Shown piece after piece: positions 58,401-64,000 of a stretch of 64,000 nt of DNA. Positions within the stretch are counted from its first letter, which is position 1. Each line of letters starts with the position of its first letter. Under the pieces are notes generated by a model. That model ran no database searches. It saw nothing but the letters and a program-made list of their open reading frames with translations, and was not told the DNA's origin. The translations under genes were made by a program, and so were the position numbers. The stretch spans positions 38,008,687 to 38,072,686 of the forward strand of contig NC_054746.1 in assembly GCF_018143015.1 (NCBI RefSeq). The letters are read 5' to 3'. Source of the stretch: Lytechinus variegatus. Its lineage: Eukaryota > Echinodermata > Echinoidea > Temnopleuroida > Toxopneustidae.

Positions 58401-61400
58401 AGGGGAATCAACATCAAAATCTTAACCTGAGGTTAAGTTTATGAAATGTCATCATAACTTAGAAAATATATGGACCTAGTTCATTAAACTTGGACATAAG
58501 GTTAATCAAGTATCACCAAACATCCTGCATGAGTTTCACGTCACAAGGTCAAAGGTCATTTAGGGTCAATGAACTTTGGCCGATTTAGGGGTGTCTGTTG
58601 AACTGCAATCAAAACTTTAAAAGTTTTTGGATCTGAACATCCTGTGCAACTTTCAGGTCACATGATCAAGGTCAAAGGTCATTTAGGGTCAATGAACTTT
58701 GGCCGAATTGGGGGTATTTGTTTAATTACCATCCTAACTTTAAAAGTATGTTGGTCTAGTTCATAAATCTTGGACATAAGAGTAATCAAGTATCACTGAA
58801 CATCCTGTGCGCATTTTAGGTCACATGACCAAGGTCAAAGGTCAATGAACTTTGGCCATAATGGGGGTATCTGTTGAATTACCATCATAACTTCCCAAGT
58901 TTCTTGATCTGACTTTTGAAACTTGGACATAAGAGTAATCAAGTATCACTGAACATCCTGTGCAAGTTTCAGGTCACATGATCAAGGTCAAAGGTCATGT
59001 GAGGTCAATGACCTTTGGCCACATTGGGGGTATTTGTTGAATTACCATCCTATCTCTTTAAAGTGCATTGGTCTAGTTCATAAAACGTGGAAATAAGAGT
59101 AACCAAGTATCACTGAACATCTTGTGCGAGTTATAGTAGTTTTCAAAGTCAGCACTGCTGCTATGTTGAATCGCGTGATGCAGGTGAGACGGCCAGAGGC
59201 ATTCCACTTGTTAAAGTTTATGTTTGTCTATTGTACAAGATGATGAAATTTCATTTGAAATTTATAAAAAAAAGTCGATATCTATGAAACGCTTTGATAA
59301 TCCTTTTAACACAGCCTTGTTCTCCTGATTGATGTGCCCATCATTGGAGAACCATCTAGTCTTCTTGAGAAGCAAGATAGATATAAGGGAAAGAAGGACA
59401 TTATCATGGGTTATGTCCCAGCTGTTGGAACTGCAGGTATTTAAATCACATTGATTATAAATCAAAACTTGTACTTTATATATTTAGCTTTATGTTGTGA
59501 CTCTTGAAGTGTACCTGTACCTCAAAAAGATATAATACTGCTTTTAGAGTATCAATGTAGAAAAATTACAATACATCATATGATAAGTCAATGGTTAAGG
59601 ATGGCTAATGATCATAGAGGAAATAAAAAAATATCATTTTGGAGCTATGCATAATATATCACTTTGTGAGTCCTAGTATTTATGAATGCTGTAATCTGAT
59701 TAATCAATTATTTTGAGAGACGGTTCTGTATTTACTAAAATAAATTTGTAAGTGAAGCTCTAATATTATTATATTCAGATGCACTTTCTAACTATAGAGG
59801 CAGGTTTTTATTTAGATTTGAAGATAGTTAGTGATGGAGAGCTTCTCTTATGTCACTTTGTCAAAAATTTACTTGGTTAGAAAAAACATTAAATAGGTAG
59901 TATGAGCCTGTATCACCTGTTTGATGTTTAGCTGTTGTTATTTTTTTATTTTGATATTTCAGCTGATCGAGCATTCATGGAGGTGGCCTTTGCTCACAGA
60001 CACAAATATGAGTTCATTCTAACGACTAATAGATATCTTTTGGAAGAAGAACAAGAAAAGTAAGAAAGAATTTCATGTTTTTGTGTTTGTATTTTGTGAA
60101 GCATTTCATTTACTGGTGTAAGAGATTAAACCTACATGTACACAACATTTTTGAGGCTTTGTTTATTTTTGGGTGCATTGGGAATAAAGGTGCTGCAACT
60201 GGGCATGAAAGACTTCCTTAAAATCTGATAATTCTTTAATGGCTTGAAAAATATTTGGTTGTTTTCCCTGAGTCATAATTTTATCATGTCCATCTCTATC
60301 TTTAATTTAGAATATGAGGAGCAAATGGGGTTTTTTTAGGGTGTAAATTTTTTTTGTCATTGATATATGGAATTGGGCTATATTTGATAATGTGCCAAGC
60401 CACCCTCAAATAAGCCATTTCTTAATTATTTTAAAGGAACTGTTTGCAAATGACCTTTCTTTTTTCAATTGCTTGATTAATTGGTAATTTGTTATACTTT
60501 AAGTAAGATAACAGGCATATTTTGAAATAATATGAATAATCATGTTCATCTTAGTGTTATAAAAGCACTATTCAGGTTTACAGCCAATGATCTTCATCTG
60601 CGCTTGTTGTACGAAAAGGCTTTTCCTTTGCAAAAATACTACCTTGGATATCAAAAATTATAGAGTGAAGCAAAGGTTCAGAATTTCTTTAACACAGATG
60701 TATGAAACCTTTAGAACACTAAGTTTTTCTGTTTATTTATCATGCTTGAGTAAAAGCATCTGATCGATTTCACTGCTCTATGATGCAATGACAAAGGTGA
60801 AACTCTTGTTGGCTTGAAAAGTTTTTCATATGAATTTATAGCAATAGCATTTATTCCGTTGGAATTGGACATGAAAATTGTGAATTTCTACAATACTCAC
60901 TTGGTATGGTGGATTTAATAGCGGCAGGACATGATAACAAATTTGACCGGGGGAGCGTTTCATCAATATTTTCATCCGACAAGTTGTCAGATCTGACATC
61001 TTTCCATGATTTTGATTGGCTGAGAGACTGTCGGATAAATTGGGACTTGTCGGATAAAACGTCTGACAAGTCCTTTCATGAAACGCCCCCCTGGAATTTC
61101 ATTACACCAGTCTCATTTGAGTAGCTTTATGATCATACTTATCACTTGTTTAATCATTGTTATTTTGGACCTGTTTGCAGTAAACCTAATTTGGATCAGT
61201 TACCAGACTCAGTTGTTGGCATAAGCCAATGCAGCAATGCACAGTCACATCAGGATTGTATGTGGATCAAGTATCATGGACCAGTCACACTAGAAAGTCT
61301 CTCTATCCTTATGCTAAATCTAATACTACCTGACTTGGTATGTTTTTTTGTTCATTTTTAGGTACACTGTATAACACAATACTTAAAGCAAGCAAGCATT

Positions 61401-64000
61401 TATTTTAAAGTTTCATATTTCTTTTAATTTGGGTAACTGACTTTTTACTTTTATTTACTGTCTGTCCGACATTATCTGTGATGAGATGCAGCATACACTT
61501 TTAATAAGGTGCCTTTAAACTTGTTAGCTCTTTCTTGCTCTGGTTCGTGAGCAGTAAAGTAGATAAATTACTTTGGTGAATGGCATTGGTTTGTATATTT
61601 GTTTTTAAAATGGACCCAAAGTTCTTTAACAGAAATTATTTTTACTGTACGTCTTCACTTTGTTCTTCCTCTGCAAATATAACATCAGATTTGCATTGAT
61701 TTCTTATTTCTATATCATACTGGGTTGATAACATGTGCCTTGTTTTCATTTATTCTGTATCAGCCATTATTATAGTAATTCTAGTTCTTTGAGGTATTTC
61801 ACATGGTTCCATTACATTTGCTCCAGCGACAATTACTCTTCACTATTAAATTCCACATACTACTCGAATGACCAACTTCAACCCTTGGTTTAACACTCTA
61901 CCCTACCCTAAACCTAACATAAACCCCTATTGCAACCTTTAGACAAAATTAAGCCTGGAGCAATTGTCGCAGGAGCAACTGTCTTGTCACCATTTTACAG
62001 ACACTTCTAATGTGAAATGAAATTACTTGAATTAATCATTTTTTTTATGCATTCTGCATTAATTTGTTACACAAGTCTTTATATTAACCAATGTATTCTT
62101 TTCAGAATGACGTCCCTGAGGGAGGGCAATCAAATATGTACAAGGAACATGGTGTACCTTCTCTCTATGCTATAACTGATTCAACCAATCATGAACGAGC
62201 TTTATCTCTCATCTTAGATGTGAAAGATGAGTACCTGGGAAACCTAGGATTTACTGTTGTTAATAGGTAAGTTCTTGTTAGTTCGTGAATTGAAAGTTTG
62301 TTTGATAAAGAAGAAAAATATAAGAAAAAAATTAAAGTAGGTTTGGTGGAAGTCCATCATAGCATTTCAGTTTTCACTCTATTCTAACTTGGCTTTTTCA
62401 GATCAATTTTCTATGGAACCCCCTTCCCCCCTTTTTTTTAATATTAGCCACAAACGGTCCGATGATAAATTTTACACAGACAGACCACATGTTAACATTT
62501 TTGCTACGTTTCAGTATTGAATTTAATGAGATGGATTTCTATTTTTATTACTATTTTATTGTATTTGAATATTAAACTTGGTACCGGTACCAAAAGATTC
62601 AACATTGGAAGTGGCATAGGGTGCTTGCACAGCAACTGCATATTATCATACAATTGTTACATGTCTGTCGGTAGCTCCCCTATATTTGATGTGATAATAA
62701 TATAATAGATTGGACATGTTGTGCACTATGGAATACTCTCATAATTTACTTTGAAACCGTAATTCATTTCAGTATCTATGTGAAATACAAGTGAGGATTT
62801 TATATTATTAAGAAATATACATTTTTCGTTCCTGACATGACAGAAGGTACTCATTTCTAATTTTATTTCAAAAGGGCTGATGTAACAGACAGTAATTTGC
62901 TTGCGGATTTGGAAGGAGAATGTATCCCAGCATGCTTTGTGCTTCAAAGTCATGATAAGGTGTGTGGATTTGTTTTGATTAAAAGTATCGTAATTTTGTA
63001 TAATTGTGATTTGTCAACGATTTCTAGATGGCATATTTTTAGAACTCTATTCATATTAGCAATGGTATGTACTGTGATTATCACAATGATAATGGTAATG
63101 ATAATAACAATGTGATTATGATGTTTCAAATTCATTTACATCCTCATGATCAGACCTCATCTCTAAAAAACAAATAAGATACAGTACATAGAGATGGAAC
63201 CAATGAAATAATAATAAAGTAAAACAGCAATGACAATTGTGAAATTTCAACAAAATTTGCATACCGTGAGGAATAGGATATGAGGGAGTAGCCAAAAACC
63301 ATTGGCCTATCATGGCTACTCCCTGATTAAAATTCATTACCGAAGATTTTCCAATCAACTTTCTGTTGCAAGAAACAAAGATTCAAAAATCAACAAAATC
63401 AGCAAAATATTTTTAAATTAGATTAAACAACAAAAATGAATACAAAAACCTATAATATATAAATGTAACAGACAAGCTTATTCATTGAGTACAATAATAA
63501 GTGTGATTATTTAAAGGTGTGATTTAGATTTCATTTCTGTTGAATTAAGAGAAGGACATCGTTTAATTTAATGGTGATAATGGTAGTGACAAAAAAAAGA
63601 GGAAGAGAAAAATAAATGGGACAATATGGCCTTATTGTACAGTTTTAATGTACTTTCATTCAGTGTATCAATAAAATAACATAAAGTACAAGCAAAATTT
63701 AGAAAAAAAAACAAATATAATAGGTGATTGAAGTCATTGATATGTGACAAAATATACAATCAAGAGGATGAGGGAACTTGCAGGGACAGTCACATCCTTA
63801 AGATCAAAGTGATTTACAGTAATATTATGAGTTGTTAATTAGAAGAAAATACCACAAAATATGCACAATGATATACAACTTTGATTAATATTGTGTTATT
63901 TTAGGTCATTAATGGTGGAGGTGTCAATGATGCATCTGGACTGAAAGCATTTCTCAAGGCAAACATCCAGCATGTCTTCAGTTATCTGTACCCAAATCAA
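52491..64000 (+). CDS. TXNDC16: Thioredoxin domain-containing protein 16-like, 3' partial
   Basis: Exons: 52491-52638, 54816-54901, 56071-56144, 57905-57979, 59315-59436, 59963-60059, 61181-61337, 62106-62266, 62875-62959, 63905-64000 (window edge). They join into 367 open codons. A signal peptide covers about residues 1-22. The first thioredoxin-like fold follows, with DYGVFLGTVNC ending at C81 and FLITLAYDTLFDVDSIVSNI. Next comes the segment IIMGYVPAVGTADRAFMEVAFAHRHKYEFILTT in two parts (KKDIIMGYV; ADRAFMEVAFAH; KYEFILTT). These resemble recalled vertebrate TXNDC16 (DYGISVAKVNC, TDTLFDVNAIV, HRAVMEAAFVYG, YQFVLTT). TXNDC16 is a luminal, secretory-pathway thioredoxin-family protein of poorly known role. 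No CxxC active site occurs in the part visible, so these folds should be redox-inactive. Vertebrate forms are about 820 residues, so over half lies past the window. Confidence 0.88.
54987..55566. mobile_element. TTAA-flanked MITE with long inverted repeats
   Basis: Starts AGGGATGGTCCGGGCTGAAA; the right end is its inverse (GGCCC-type GCCCGGACCATCCCT). TTAA flanks both sides (54983-54986, 55567-55570). The inverted similarity continues inward for about 130 bp, so the element could fold back on itself. It is 580 bp, noncoding, in the second TXNDC16 intron. An older relative lies at 6066-6600. Confidence 0.85.
56565..56875 (+). repeat. Diverged tandem repeat, about 75-bp unit
   Basis: Four or so units, each with ATCTTTTCTGAAAT, TTTTATTGTA, GTTCCAATCATTTT and ATAAGAATATC. 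The units differ at many positions and one is shorter. Located in the TXNDC16 intron 56145-57904, just before a MITE. Confidence 0.7.
56889..57048. mobile_element. MITE of the CCGTTTCAyAAAG type
   Basis: The left end GAGCCGTTTCACAAAGAGTT and the inverse of the right end (AGAGGTTTCACAAAGATTAA) are TIRs. They continue into GACTTAAAGTCA facing the inverse of GACTTAAAATCA. 160 bp, noncoding. Terminal words are shared with the outer nested element at 14998-17612. Confidence 0.65.
58151..59212 (+). repeat. 1.1-kb dispersed repeat, copy 3 (DR1-bearing)
   Basis: Same family and orientation as 21334-22427 and 38199-39300, with the same terminal 12-mers. Five perfect AGGTCAAAGGTCA motifs are visible (about 58346, 58549, 58671, 58832 and 58986). 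Two tandem units carry small deletions or insertions relative to copy 2. It occupies most of the TXNDC16 intron 57980-59314 and ends about 100 bp before the next exon. Confidence 0.9.
60949..61092. mobile_element. MITE with GGGGAGCGTTTCAT ends
   Basis: The left end GGGGGAGCGTTTCATCA and the inverse of the right end (GGGGGGCGTTTCATGAA) are TIRs. The interior carries GACAAGTTGTCAGATCTGAC and CGTCTGACAAG, a set of GACAAG/CTTGTC palindromes. 144 bp; ends 88 bp before the TXNDC16 exon at 61181. Confidence 0.75.
61820..61985. repeat. Possible short element with GCTCC/GACAATT ends
   Basis: The left side reads TTGCTCCAGCGACAATTACT; the right side reads GGAGCAATTGTCGCAGGAGC, with the same words inverted. 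The middle has AACCTAACATAAACCCC. A decayed MITE is the simplest reading. Confidence 0.35.

Noticed and set aside
60851..61124. Pair of 72-residue frames on opposite strands
   Set aside because: Both are readings of the palindromic MITE at 60949-61092.

Overview
The window is eukaryotic nuclear DNA. It is AT-rich, and its protein-coding exons are short (about 50-215 nt), bounded by GT/AG and separated by kilobase introns full of transposon relics. The palindromic word TACATGTA is very frequent, and the repeat families and protein sequences suit a marine invertebrate deuterostome. A sea urchin is my best guess, but that is inference from style, not a proof. Four multi-exon genes can be reconstructed, all on the + strand. 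Each joins into one open frame with consistent intron phases.

Layout. (1) About 4.6-23.0 kb: the last 14 exons of a mitochondrial-type acetyl-CoA synthetase (ACSS1-like); its N-terminal exons lie before the window. (2) About 29.4-35.7 kb: a complete copper chaperone for superoxide dismutase (CCS), 256 residues, with a possible 5' exon near 28.7 kb. (3) About 44.6-49.1 kb: an unrecognised secreted protein of 237 residues with signal peptide, furin-like site, EGF-like domain, very acidic linker and second EGF-like domain. (4) 52.5 kb to the window end: the first 10 exons (367 residues) of a TXNDC16-like ER/secretory thioredoxin-fold protein, cut by the window edge.

The genes show no operon-like logic. 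ACSS1 is mitochondrial acetate activation, CCS is copper delivery to SOD1, and the other two enter the secretory pathway.

The unusual content is between and inside exons. In ACSS1 the 3' end of one coding exon, with its splice donor, has been amplified into an intronic array of about 26 units of 76 bp. In CCS the end of another exon plus its donor is duplicated in 91-bp units and then split by a transposon. A 1.1-kb dispersed repeat occurs three times in the same orientation; together the copies hold at least 12 perfect AGGTCAAAGGTCA (DR1) nuclear-receptor-type sites. One ACSS1 intron holds three transposons nested inside each other, each with recognisable target duplications or terminal inverted repeats. 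A tRNA-derived SINE ends about 20 bp before a CCS exon.

Limits: all exon boundaries are predictions from GT/AG, frame and family similarity recalled from memory. No transcript or database evidence was available.
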